A stretch of DNA of 64,000 bases from Streptococcus respiraculi (lineage in GTDB: Bacteria; Bacillota; Bacilli; Lactobacillales; Streptococcaceae): contig NZ_CP022680.1 in NCBI RefSeq assembly GCF_003595525.1, positions 1,018,001 to 1,082,000 on the forward strand. Reading direction: 5' to 3'. Of the stretch, positions 42,495 to 50,987 are shown in pieces. The notes beneath the pieces were generated by a model, which worked only from the letters and a program-made list of their open reading frames with translations, did no database searches and was not told where the DNA came from. Made by a program: the position numbers and the translations under genes. Numbering within the stretch: position 1 is the stretch's first letter; each line of letters begins with the position of its first letter.

Positions 42495-42523
42495 TTGCCA
42501 CTACCTATTTTTTTCTATATAAT
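42495..42523 (+). promoter_or_regulatory. Promoter of the surface protein gene
   Basis: TTGCCA (42495-42500), 17-base spacer, TATAAT (42518-42523). A hairpin ATACAAG-CCGTG-CTTGTAT (42542-42560) lies in the leader just before the ribosome binding site. Confidence 0.75.
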
Positions 42524-42578
42524 GGGGGTAATCAGAGAACATACAAGCCGTGCTTGTATTGTATAGAAAGGTAGTCAA

Positions 42579-44549
42579 ATGATGAAAAAACAATTATATG
42601 TTGCTGCTGCCGCAGTAGCCTTAGTATCCGTAACTCCTCATCTTGTACAAGCTGAACAAACAGCTCCCAATACAGGAATTCAACAGCAAGATGCTCAATT
42701 AAAAGCGGAGTTGACAAGTCTCTATCAGAAAATCAAGGAATTAAGCAATTATGAAGTAAGAGCAGACAAGAAGACATACTATCAGCAGCAAGTAGGAGCG
42801 GCTTATTATACAGCCTTAGCTAAAGGAGAAAATTCGACTGTGATTAAATTGCAGTTAGAAGCAGCAATAGGTAAAAATTTTGCGACCTTTAAGGCTGAGG
42901 TAGAGAAAGATTATACGGAGACTAGAAATAACTATGTCACCTCCTCAAAGAACCTATTGAATCCTGCAAGAGCTGAGAAACTAGAAAGTGCTGTTAAGGA
43001 TACTACTAAGTCTCTTGATGCTATTCGTGCTTTATTTGAACGCTTATACGCTGAGTATGCAGCCGAGCTACAAGCTAATAAAGACCAAGCAAAATTGGCT
43101 GCGCCAAAGAAACAAGCCATTGATGAGATTTCTAAGATGAATGATCTGCCAAATGCTCTTAAAAATAAATACCGTACGATGGCTAATGAAGCAAAGACTG
43201 TAGAAGAGATTGAAGCAGCTAAAAAAGCAGCTAAGGAATATATCGCCAATCGTCAAAAGATTGAAGCGAAAAAAGCGGTAGCTAAAGAGACCATCACCAA
43301 AAAGGATTATTTAGAGCCAGATGAGCGCTCTAATTATTTAGAGCGACTAGAGCAAGCCGGAACAGAGACTGAGATTGACACTATACTAGCAGAAGCTGAT
43401 CAGGCAGCAACAACCAATAAAGTCATCTATCAAAAGAGGGAGGCTATCAGTAAGGAGATTGATACCCTAGCTTATTTAAGCTCACAACAAAAGGCGGATT
43501 TCAAGAATCAATTAGAGGATTTGAAAACAGAGGCTGAACTAGCAGCTATTTTACTTGCAGCTAAAAAAGCTAATATCCAAGCTCTAAAAGACGAGGAAGA
43601 AGAGATTCTAAAAAAAGGTAAGGAGATGCTGAGGGCAATCAAACAGATGTCAGAATTGACAGATGAGAGCTTGTATAAGGGTCAGATGGAGATTTGGAAG
43701 GAAGTTGGTAATCTTGTAGGGGATTATATGCAATTTTTTGAAAAATTGGATTCTGAAAAAGATACCAACCTGACCAATAAAGAACTGCACATGCGGTATA
43801 ATCGCTTGTATGATGGTATTCAATATACAGAAATGGAATACATTGCTCGTGATTTGAATCAGAAGCTTCAAAACTTTCCAGACAATCAGGAGTTGAGACA
43901 GTTGTTGAAAGAAATGTTCTATCCAACGTATGCGACTGTTGAAACAGGTAGTAAGACAGGCGGTTTTTCAGTCTTCTTCAATAGAGAGATTGCTCCACGT
44001 CAGAAGAAATTTCTTGATTTATATCGTTCATTATCAGGAATGCCATTGACACCCCTTGTTCCAGCGCAACCAATTCCCAAAGACGATTCAAAACAGTCAG
44101 AAGAACCAGGACTGACCACTCGTCAAGAAACGCATGAAGAAGCTGTTCCATTCCAAACCATTACGCGAGAAAATCCAGAGTTACCAAAGGGCGAGCAACG
44201 GATTGTGACAGAAGGCGAAGCAGGTGTTCGAACCATTGTCGAAGAAGTAATCATGCGTGGTAATCAACTGGTATCACGTAAGGTTGTTTCAGATATGGTG
44301 ACAAAACCCGCGGTGAACAAAGTAGTGGAAATTGGTACAAAAGAAGTTAGTAAGAAGTCAGGTAAAGCATCAAATAAAAAAGACGATAATGGCAAAATGC
44401 CTAGTACCAAACAGACGCAAAAGCTAGCAGGTAACGGTAAAGTTAGACGGAGTTTACCAAAGACCAATGCAGTACCAAGTATCCTATCTTTTATCGGAGT
44501 AGGTTTAGCTGGATTAGCTGGCCTGTTTGCTAAAAATCGTAAAAAATAA
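42579..44549 (+). CDS. Sortase-anchored surface protein with GA-like repeats and a G5 domain (LPKTN)
   Basis: 656 residues. A signal peptide (cleavage likely after VQA, residue 25) is followed by a helical region, then three related 47-residue three-helix units at about 176-222, 230-276 and 284-332 (KKQAIDEISKMNDLPNALKN, KTVEEIEAAKKAAKEYI) that resemble GA modules, which bind serum albumin in other streptococcal proteins. A further helical domain follows; residues about 540-615 (FQTITRENPELPKGEQRIV, NKVVEIGTKE) form a G5 domain, associated with sugar or cell-surface binding. The tail is RRSLPKTNAVPS, a hydrophobic helix and NRKK: a wall-sorting signal with N in place of the usual G. Probably a host-contact protein. 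Confidence 0.85.
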   Translation: MMKKQLYVAAAAVALVSVTPHLVQAEQTAPNTGIQQQDAQLKAELTSLYQKIKELSNYEVRADKKTYYQQQVGAAYYTALAKGENSTVIKLQLEAAIGKNFATFKAEVEKDYTETRNNYVTSSKNLLNPARAEKLESAVKDTTKSLDAIRALFERLYAEYAAELQANKDQAKLAAPKKQAIDEISKMNDLPNALKNKYRTMANEAKTVEEIEAAKKAAKEYIANRQKIEAKKAVAKETITKKDYLEPDERSNYLERLEQAGTETEIDTILAEADQAATTNKVIYQKREAISKEIDTLAYLSSQQKADFKNQLEDLKTEAELAAILLAAKKANIQALKDEEEEILKKGKEMLRAIKQMSELTDESLYKGQMEIWKEVGNLVGDYMQFFEKLDSEKDTNLTNKELHMRYNRLYDGIQYTEMEYIARDLNQKLQNFPDNQELRQLLKEMFYPTYATVETGSKTGGFSVFFNREIAPRQKKFLDLYRSLSGMPLTPLVPAQPIPKDDSKQSEEPGLTTRQETHEEAVPFQTITRENPELPKGEQRIVTEGEAGVRTIVEEVIMRGNQLVSRKVVSDMVTKPAVNKVVEIGTKEVSKKSGKASNKKDDNGKMPSTKQTQKLAGNGKVRRSLPKTNAVPSILSFIGVGLAGLAGLFAKNRKK

Positions 44550-44568
44550 GCACTTTCTCACTCAAACG

Positions 44569-44600
44569 TAAGAGGCAGAACATGATTTCTGTCTCTTATT
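44569..44600 (+). terminator. Terminator after the surface protein gene
   Basis: AAGAGGCAGAA, loop CATGA, TTTCTGTCTCTT, then ATTTTATTT. Confidence 0.75.
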
Positions 44601-45315
44601 TTATTTAGATTGTTTGCGGCACTAAATTGCTATACTCATTGAAATTCGAGAATAACCAACTTATCCACTATTTGCAACCTTGACAAGGTTAAGATAGTGA
44701 TTATATCAGGTTGGAAATACAGTAAGCCGAAGGTGTTTTACTATAGGATACTTTTGCAGTAGTGGTATCATTCGAGGCTGGATAAAAAGTACCAAAACTG
44801 CTCATTTTTATAGTTTGATTAGCTTAGCGTAGTAGTTGTTTGGTTGGTAAAACGTTGATAAATCAACATTCTATAAGCCTAGTCGATCTTGCAGAAGTGG
44901 GACTACAAAATCGCTTTCTATGAAATCACGATTTTTGTCCCACTCCCGAATAACGGAAATGTTGAGACCTTAGACTCAATATTGCTTCAACAGTCCAGTG
45001 GACTGTTGAAGGTCGGAAATACAAGGTTGCTTGCGTCCGCACTATCTAATAAAGTATCGAAAAATACGAATGTTGATAGTAATAGGGTATTAGGTTAATC
45101 GCAATCAAAACACAGATAAAAGATAGATGACCGTTAGAGAAAGAAGATAGGTGTTTGCTATACTGAGATTAGGATAAAAAATGGATAAGAAGATGATAGA
45201 TTGAGCTAATGTTAAGTGGATTTAATCCTGCCCCCGCTTATTTCTTTTGCCATTTTCATCATATAGTGTAAGAATTGAACCTATTTTGGACTGCTTAAAT
45301 CAGAAAGGAGAAGAG
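44601..45315 (+). repeat. Gene-free stretch of mixed hairpin repeats
   Basis: Contains CACTAT-AACCTT-GAC-AAGGTT-ATAGTG (44667-44700); a repeat 44821-44943 shared with 53655-53840 (GTTGATAAATCAACATTCTA and a GTGGGAC...GTCCCAC hairpin, 44897-44943); and CTTCAACAGTC-CAGTG-GACTGTTGAAG (44985-45011), the same arm as in the 60-bp array near zwf. A short ORF across it (44889-45098) is only a by-product of the repeats. No gene recognised. Confidence 0.65.
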
Positions 45316-46584
45316 ATGAATTCCTTTACTCGTGCGAAATTGTATCTCAAACGTCATCCAGTTAAAACAGCTATTTTAACCGCATTTCTTTTATTTATTA
45401 GTATTGCCCTAAGCCTACTGATTGGCCTCAATACCTCACTAACTCAAGATAGTAAGCGTTTATTAGATAGTCAACTACACCAATCTCTTGTGACAAGATT
45501 GAGGGATGTTCCGGCTGCACAAGTGAATCCTGCTAGCCGAGCCTATTTTGAAGATGTTGTGTCTGAAAATCATCTGAACGCCCATCATCTAATTTCAGAA
45601 GAAGTGACGATTGGAGAGACTGAATCTGAACAAACGAGGGTTTATAGCTTAGTCAATCAAGACTTCTTTGAAAAAAGTCAGTTATTCAATAAGGAATTGG
45701 TACTGGAAGCAGGAGCTTTTTTAAATGAAAAGAGCAGTGATGCGGCTCTCATTAGTCGCAATCTTGCTGATCGCTATCATCTTGCTGTGGGAGATACTAT
45801 TTCAATCCAATCCTCAATTGGTCAAAAGTCCACGTTACGAATTACGGGCATATTTAAGACTAATCGTTCTCCCTTTGCGAATAGAGAAAGCGATACACTT
45901 GAACATACTATTTTAACGACAAGAAAGACTCTTGAGCAATTGAATCCTCAGTATAGCTACCATACCAGTATTTATCATGCTAACCATGAAGCCGATATGA
46001 CACAGGCTAGAGCTTGCCTGCAGGCGGGATCTGAACTAAAAGACTACCAATTAACACAAAATTCTAGTGTTCAAACGCTTTTAAAGACTTTGAATAGTCA
46101 ACAACGCCTTTTCAAATGGATCTTATGGGGGACCATTGTACTCAGTCATCTTGTTCTACTTTTTTTCCTTCATCTGTGGATGAAAGGTCGGCAATTGGAG
46201 ATTGGGGTTTTGCAATCACTGGGTAAGAGCCGGATGGAAATTCTGCTCCAGTACATACTAGAAGTGCTGATTCTTGCAAGTATCACCTTAGCGATTGGAT
46301 TAGTGGTGACAAGCATCTTCCTACCTCAATTAAGAGAAGTCTTGCTAAGCGATATGCTGAAAACAAGTTATGAGAATGCGGACAATGGTGAATGGTTACC
46401 GGCTGTTTTCTTGGCCAACCATCACTATGTAAAAGATTTACTTTCTCGTCCGATCCATCTTGCTTCTCTTGATATTCTGCTCATTATTGGTAGTGTATTA
46501 GGCTTGTCTGTAGGAGCAGTACTTGTCTCTTGTTTGTCACTGCTTCATTATTCACCTAAAAAAATATTTACAATGATGTCATAA
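45316..46584 (+). CDS. FtsX/MacB-type ABC transporter permease (first)
   Basis: 422 residues from the ATG at 45316, with AAAGGAG upstream. One N-terminal membrane helix (TAILTAFLLFISIALSLLIG), a large extracytoplasmic domain (about residues 45-260), then three C-terminal helices (WILWGTIVLSHLVLLFFL, VLILASITLAIGLVV, LDILLIIGSVLGLSVGAVL) with the FtsX-type ILQSLGKSR region. With the next permease and ATPase it forms an exporter or sensor complex for peptides, antimicrobials or lipids. It resembles Vex1 of pneumococcus by gene neighbourhood. Confidence 0.85.
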   Translation: MNSFTRAKLYLKRHPVKTAILTAFLLFISIALSLLIGLNTSLTQDSKRLLDSQLHQSLVTRLRDVPAAQVNPASRAYFEDVVSENHLNAHHLISEEVTIGETESEQTRVYSLVNQDFFEKSQLFNKELVLEAGAFLNEKSSDAALISRNLADRYHLAVGDTISIQSSIGQKSTLRITGIFKTNRSPFANRESDTLEHTILTTRKTLEQLNPQYSYHTSIYHANHEADMTQARACLQAGSELKDYQLTQNSSVQTLLKTLNSQQRLFKWILWGTIVLSHLVLLFFLHLWMKGRQLEIGVLQSLGKSRMEILLQYILEVLILASITLAIGLVVTSIFLPQLREVLLSDMLKTSYENADNGEWLPAVFLANHHYVKDLLSRPIHLASLDILLIIGSVLGLSVGAVLVSCLSLLHYSPKKIFTMMS

Positions 46585-46611
46585 GTTACATCAAGATACA
46601 AAGGAGAAATC

Positions 46612-47979
46612 ATGTCATTTATTACGAGAGCATTATATTATGTACGACGAAAAATAGTTAGAAATCTGGTTACCTTTTTCCTATTTGCCACAGTTGCTAG
46701 CTTCTTAGTGGCGGTCATGGCCCTATCTAAGTCTATGTCAGGAAAGATTATCGAAAAAAATAATATTGCCCAAACAGTTACCCTATCGGCTAGCAACATT
46801 TTTGTTGGAGACGGATATGGATCAGGAGAATTATCTGAAAAAGCGCTTCAAGAAATTAGCCACCATCCAGATGTAGAGAGTTTTGTCTCATCCGTTTCTT
46901 CCTTTGCTAGTTTAGAAAATGCAAAACCTGTTCCTATTGGGACACGCGAAGGGGATTATCGTCCTGGAAATCTTGCAACAGTTGTCAATGTTGAGGGAAT
47001 TTCGACCAGTGAGAAAGATAACCGTTTTACAACCGGCATGCTCAGTCTTGTCAGTGGTCGGCATATCACTGCAGGAGACAAGCATAAGGTGATTGTCCAT
47101 GAAGATTTTGCCAAGCATAACCATTTAAAAGTAGGCGATCAGTTGACACTTGGTCGTGACCCGATTCGCTATATTGGGACAGATAAGACACCGATTCAAG
47201 CAGAAATCATTGGGATTTTCAAAGGAAAAACCTTCAATAGGCCCAACTATAGTGATGAACTAGTCTCCAATACCCTCTTATCCGATACGACATTGGCTAG
47301 CGAATTATTTGGTTTTGAAACAGGAAAAACGCTCTATAGTGAAGCGACCTATACCTTGAAAAAATCTGCAGATACCAAGGCTTTCATAGCCAATGTTAAA
47401 CAGACAGTTGATACAGTTAACTGGCAAAATTATCAATTAACCGAGCAAAATCCTGCTCTAAAATCCTATAATCGGAGTATTGTCCTCTTGCAAAAAACGG
47501 TCAAACGGCTCTTAATTGGGACAATTATCACAAGTGCTATCGTACTCATCTTGCTCTTGATTTTTAATAGTCAAAGCCGTTTACGTGAATCGGGTGTGCT
47601 CCTAGCACTTGGTCGTTCAAAATGGGATATTATGGCCCAGCACATCCTTGAAAACATTCTCTTAGCTCTTCCGGCTTTTGCGGTTGCTAGTCTTTTAGGA
47701 CAAGGAATGGGTCAATTGTTTGCTAACCAGACGGTGGACTCTGTTGCGAAAACAGTACGTGCGGACATTTTGAAACAGCTAGGAGGCTATAGTCTTGGTG
47801 CAGATAGTCAAACGGACTTGATTATGCAAACAGTTAAGCATTTCCAAGTTCAGTTTACACCAGCAGAATTGTCTCGGATGTTGGTCGTATGCGCTGGCTT
47901 GATTATCGTCGGAATTGTCATTGCAAGCATACCGCTGATATCCTACAAGCCAAAAGATATTTTAACGAAGATTTCATAA
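46612..47979 (+). CDS. FtsX/MacB-type ABC transporter permease (second)
   Basis: 455 residues, the same layout as its neighbour: N-terminal helix (FFLFATVASFLVAVMAL), outer domain, three C-terminal helices, with the conserved ESGVLLALGRSKWDIMAQHI. The two permeases differ in sequence and would form a heterodimer. AAAGGAGAA lies before the ATG; the ATPase gene starts ten bases after its stop. Corresponds best to Vex3 in the Vex/Vnc locus, although gene order differs (permease-permease-ATPase here). Confidence 0.85.
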   Translation: MSFITRALYYVRRKIVRNLVTFFLFATVASFLVAVMALSKSMSGKIIEKNNIAQTVTLSASNIFVGDGYGSGELSEKALQEISHHPDVESFVSSVSSFASLENAKPVPIGTREGDYRPGNLATVVNVEGISTSEKDNRFTTGMLSLVSGRHITAGDKHKVIVHEDFAKHNHLKVGDQLTLGRDPIRYIGTDKTPIQAEIIGIFKGKTFNRPNYSDELVSNTLLSDTTLASELFGFETGKTLYSEATYTLKKSADTKAFIANVKQTVDTVNWQNYQLTEQNPALKSYNRSIVLLQKTVKRLLIGTIITSAIVLILLLIFNSQSRLRESGVLLALGRSKWDIMAQHILENILLALPAFAVASLLGQGMGQLFANQTVDSVAKTVRADILKQLGGYSLGADSQTDLIMQTVKHFQVQFTPAELSRMLVVCAGLIIVGIVIASIPLISYKPKDILTKIS

Positions 47980-47989
47980 GGAGAAGAGT

Positions 47990-48613
47990 ATGTTAGCGAT
48001 TAAAGATTTATCGTATACCTATGCGAGTATTAGTAAACAATCCGTTTTTCAAAATTTGAATTACCAATTTGAGGAAGGAACTTTTTATTCTATTGTCGGC
48101 CATTCAGGAACTGGAAAGACCACCTTGTTATCGCTGTTAGCAGGTCTAGATAAGCCAACTTCAGGTCAGGTCTTGCTAGATGGTCAAGATGTCAGGGAAA
48201 TTGGCTATCAAGCCTATCGGAGAAACCATGTATCCTTAGTTTTTCAAAATTACAATTTACTGGACTATCTCACGCCTTTGGAAAATATTCGCTTGGTCAA
48301 TAAAAAAGCTGATTCTCAGGTCCTGCTCGATTTGGGCTTATCTCAAGAGCAGATTCATCGGAATATCTTACAACTATCAGGTGGACAGCAACAACGGGTA
48401 GCTATTGCACGTTCTTTGGTTTCAAGTGCCAATGTCATGCTGCTAGATGAGCCAACTGGTAATTTGGATGAAGATATTGCAATCGATATTGTAGAACATC
48501 TAAAAACCATTGCTCATGAAGAGAAAAAATGTGTTATTATGGTGACCCATAGTAAAGCTCTGGCCAATATGGCAGACGTGCAGTTGACCTTGCGAAACGG
48601 TCAGTTTCGCTGA
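47990..48613 (+). CDS. ABC transporter ATP-binding protein (MacB/LolD type)
   Basis: 207 residues. Walker A GHSGTGKTT, Q-loop VSLVFQNYNLLDYL, signature LQLSGGQQQRVAIARSL, Walker B VMLLDEPTGNLD and switch histidine VTHSKAL are intact. It powers the two permeases upstream. The protein is a little short at the C-terminus for the family but complete through the H-loop and D-loop. Confidence 0.92.
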   Translation: MLAIKDLSYTYASISKQSVFQNLNYQFEEGTFYSIVGHSGTGKTTLLSLLAGLDKPTSGQVLLDGQDVREIGYQAYRRNHVSLVFQNYNLLDYLTPLENIRLVNKKADSQVLLDLGLSQEQIHRNILQLSGGQQQRVAIARSLVSSANVMLLDEPTGNLDEDIAIDIVEHLKTIAHEEKKCVIMVTHSKALANMADVQLTLRNGQFR

Positions 48614-48628
48614 TAGAAGTTTTAAAAA

Positions 48629-48672
48629 GAAAAGAGCAGGCTGAATGGGAATAAACGATTCGGCCGCTTTTG
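48629..48672 (+). terminator. Terminator after the ABC transporter genes
   Basis: AAAGAGCAGGCTGAAT pairs imperfectly with GATTCGGCCGCTTTT across a loop, ending in a T run. Confidence 0.6.
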
Positions 48673-48731
48673 TATAAGAAATGTCAAAAAAACTATCTGT
48701 ACTTTGTCTGTTTTTTGAGTCATGAACAGAA

Positions 48732-48755
48732 AGTTTCTTGAAACTAGTGTATAAT
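48732..48755 (+). promoter_or_regulatory. Response regulator promoter with inverted repeat
   Basis: TATAAT at 48750-48755 and, just upstream, AGTTTC-TT-GAAACT (48732-48745), a perfect inverted repeat where a -35 box should be. No good -35 is present, which fits an activator-dependent promoter. Confidence 0.45.
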
Positions 48756-48810
48756 TAAAGCGGGAACTTTTTTTCAAAAAAACCATTAGAGTAGGAAAAG
48801 GAGAAAGGGA

Positions 48811-49464
48811 ATGTACAAAATTTTAGTGGTTGAAGACGATGCAACCATCAACCAAGTCATTTGTGAATTTTTAAAAGAACATGGGTATCAAGTAGAGGCA
48901 GCAGTAGATGGCAAAGAAGCGTTGAATTATTTTGCACAAGACAGCTTTGACTTGATTCTCCTAGATATTATGCTACCGACCGTCAGTGGGCTAGATGTTT
49001 TGAAAGAAATTCGGAAGACTTCTCAGGTTCCAGTGATGATGTTGACAGCTCTTGATGATGAATATACCCAGCTTGTCAGCTTCAACCACTTAATCAGTGA
49101 TTATGTGACTAAACCGTTTTCACCTCTGATTTTGATGAAGCGAATTGAAAATATTTTACGCAGTTCCATCACCTATTCTGAAATTATCATCGATGATTTA
49201 CGCGTATCCTTAGAAGATTGTACTGTCTATTGGAAAGGGGAGAAAATGTCCCCGACAAAGACAGAGTATGAATTGATCGAAACCCTTGCCAAACGCAAGT
49301 ACCACCTTGTGACCAGAGAGCAATTGATGGATGTTATCTGGGGCTATAGCGAATTAGATACGCGGGTTCTGGATAACCACATCAAAAATATTCGTAAGAA
49401 GATACCAGGTATTCCTTTGGTGACGATTACTGGTATGGGCTATCAGTTGGGGAGAGATAACTAG
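48811..49464 (+). CDS. OmpR-type response regulator (VncR-like)
   Basis: 217 residues. Receiver domain with VVEDD, phosphoacceptor aspartate in LILLDIMLP, threonine in MLTALDDE and lysine in DYVTKPFSPL; then a winged-helix DNA-binding domain (MSPTKTEYELIETL, RVLDNHIKNIRKK, TITGMGYQL). It should control the ABC transporter genes upstream and perhaps its own operon. AAAGGAGAAAG precedes the ATG; it overlaps the kinase gene by one base. Most like VncR of pneumococcus by neighbourhood, not proven. Confidence 0.92.
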   Translation: MYKILVVEDDATINQVICEFLKEHGYQVEAAVDGKEALNYFAQDSFDLILLDIMLPTVSGLDVLKEIRKTSQVPVMMLTALDDEYTQLVSFNHLISDYVTKPFSPLILMKRIENILRSSITYSEIIIDDLRVSLEDCTVYWKGEKMSPTKTEYELIETLAKRKYHLVTREQLMDVIWGYSELDTRVLDNHIKNIRKKIPGIPLVTITGMGYQLGRDN

Positions 49465-50819
49465 TGAAAATCGCTAAAAAACACTTTCTCTTGACGAGTG
49501 GGATGGTCTTTATTGTCGTAGCGACTTTACTGACAACTTTGTATTTTGTCATGCCGATTTACTACCAATCAGTGAAAACAGCAGAAGTAACGCAGGAATT
49601 TAGCCAAGTTTCCCAAAGCATTCAAGGGAAATCTGAAGAGGAAATCGAGGCTCTTCTCACCTATTACGATAAAAAGAATCTGCGCATGTGGTATGCTTTG
49701 ACGGATGCGACAGGAAAACTCTACTATCCAAAGATAGAAGCCTCAGATGAGGGGGTAGCAGTTCAGGTCAGCCCCTTTATTGCAGCAGATAATGAGCGGG
49801 CCCAATTAAAAGAAGTCATCACAGATGCGGACGGTCAAAGTTATACTTTAGAAGGCGAATATTCTCTACAACCCGTTTCGGATGCCAGTCAGGTGCTGTT
49901 TGAGTTATCACCTTATTTATTGCTCTTTTCTCTATGTCTAGGAATCGTTCTTTCCTTTATCTATAGTCGAATTTCGACCAAACGCCTCAAACAGATTTCT
50001 GCGACAACTCGAAAAATGGTGAGCCTATCTCCAGATGTTTTTTGTCAAGTAAATGGAAACGATGAAATTGCCGATTTAGCGCAAGATGTTAATACGCTTT
50101 ACGAGAGTCTTTTGCGTAATATGGAAGCCTTACGGCTGGAAAACGAGAAAACTGCAGAAAGTGAGCGAAGTAAGGCAGAATTTTTACGGATGACCTCGCA
50201 TGAACTTAAGACACCGATTGCAGGTATGCTTGGTATTGTCGATGGGATGATTTATGGAATTGGTGATTTTAAGGATCGAGACAAGTACCTCAAAAAATGT
50301 CGTGAAATGCTGGAAGAGCAGTCCCAGCTTGTCCAATCGATTTTAGCAATTTCCAAGTTAGAAATGCAAAATGTAGAAGAACAAACCAGTGTCTTTTCCT
50401 TATCAGATGTCCTAGATGAGCAGGTTGAATTTTACTATACCTTGGCTACCGTACAGGGCTATCGATTTGTCGCAAAGATTTCACCAGTAGAGATAGAAGG
50501 AAATCAAACTTATCTACTTAAGGCAATCAAGAATATTTTAGACAATGCCTTTCATTATACAAAAGCTGGTGGAGACATTCGTTTATCCGTAGACCAAGAT
50601 CAGTTAATCATTGAAAATGAGGCGGAAAAAATCTTAAGTGAGGAGCAAATCAAACAGATTTTTCAACCCTTTTATCGACCGGATTACAGTCGTAGTCGCA
50701 AGGACGGTGGAACGGGCCTAGGTCTCTTTATTGTGCAACAGATTTTAGATCAGCACCAGTTGGCCTATCGTTTTGAAGCGATTGACGAGAAGCGGATGCG
50801 GTTCAGTATTTTCTTTTAG
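49464..50819 (+). CDS. Sensor histidine kinase (VncS-like)
   Basis: 451 residues starting GTG inside the TAG of the response regulator gene. Two membrane helices (FLLTSGMVFIVVATLLTTLY and LSPYLLLFSLCLGIVLSFIY) enclose an outer sensor domain of about 120 residues; then HAMP-like segment, phosphoacceptor region MTSHELKTPIAGML, N box LLKAIKNILDNAFHY and G box DGGTGLGLFIVQQI. It partners the response regulator; the outer domain may sense the peptide or antibiotic handled by the adjacent transporter. Confidence 0.92.
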   Translation: MKIAKKHFLLTSGMVFIVVATLLTTLYFVMPIYYQSVKTAEVTQEFSQVSQSIQGKSEEEIEALLTYYDKKNLRMWYALTDATGKLYYPKIEASDEGVAVQVSPFIAADNERAQLKEVITDADGQSYTLEGEYSLQPVSDASQVLFELSPYLLLFSLCLGIVLSFIYSRISTKRLKQISATTRKMVSLSPDVFCQVNGNDEIADLAQDVNTLYESLLRNMEALRLENEKTAESERSKAEFLRMTSHELKTPIAGMLGIVDGMIYGIGDFKDRDKYLKKCREMLEEQSQLVQSILAISKLEMQNVEEQTSVFSLSDVLDEQVEFYYTLATVQGYRFVAKISPVEIEGNQTYLLKAIKNILDNAFHYTKAGGDIRLSVDQDQLIIENEAEKILSEEQIKQIFQPFYRPDYSRSRKDGGTGLGLFIVQQILDQHQLAYRFEAIDEKRMRFSIFF

Positions 50820-50828
50820 AGGACAGAA

Positions 50829-50864
50829 GAAAAGCATAGAAACAGGTAGGTCTCTATGCTTTTC
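50829..50864 (+). terminator. Terminator after the histidine kinase gene
   Basis: GAAAAGCATAGA, loop of about 12 bases, TCTATGCTTTTC. Confidence 0.75.
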
Positions 50865-50870
50865 GCATGT

Positions 50871-50975
50871 TATAGGGAATTGAATAAAGGTTAGGAGATC
50901 GTTAAGTCGCTTTGCTGGACGCCAGCTCTATCTGTAGCTCCTTGCTTTGTCCTATTCCTTTTTCAATCCACTATA
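50871..50975 (-). repeat. MITE-like repeat, TATAG family, copy B (best preserved)
   Basis: 105 bp with terminal inverted repeats TATAGGGAATTGAA and TTCAATCCACTATA (12 of 14 pairs). Inside are GACGCCAG, CTCCTTGCTTTGTCCTAT and others that match copy A in reverse. It lies at the 3' end of the MetE-like gene. Confidence 0.78.
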
Positions 50976-50987
50976 TATAGGGGGATT

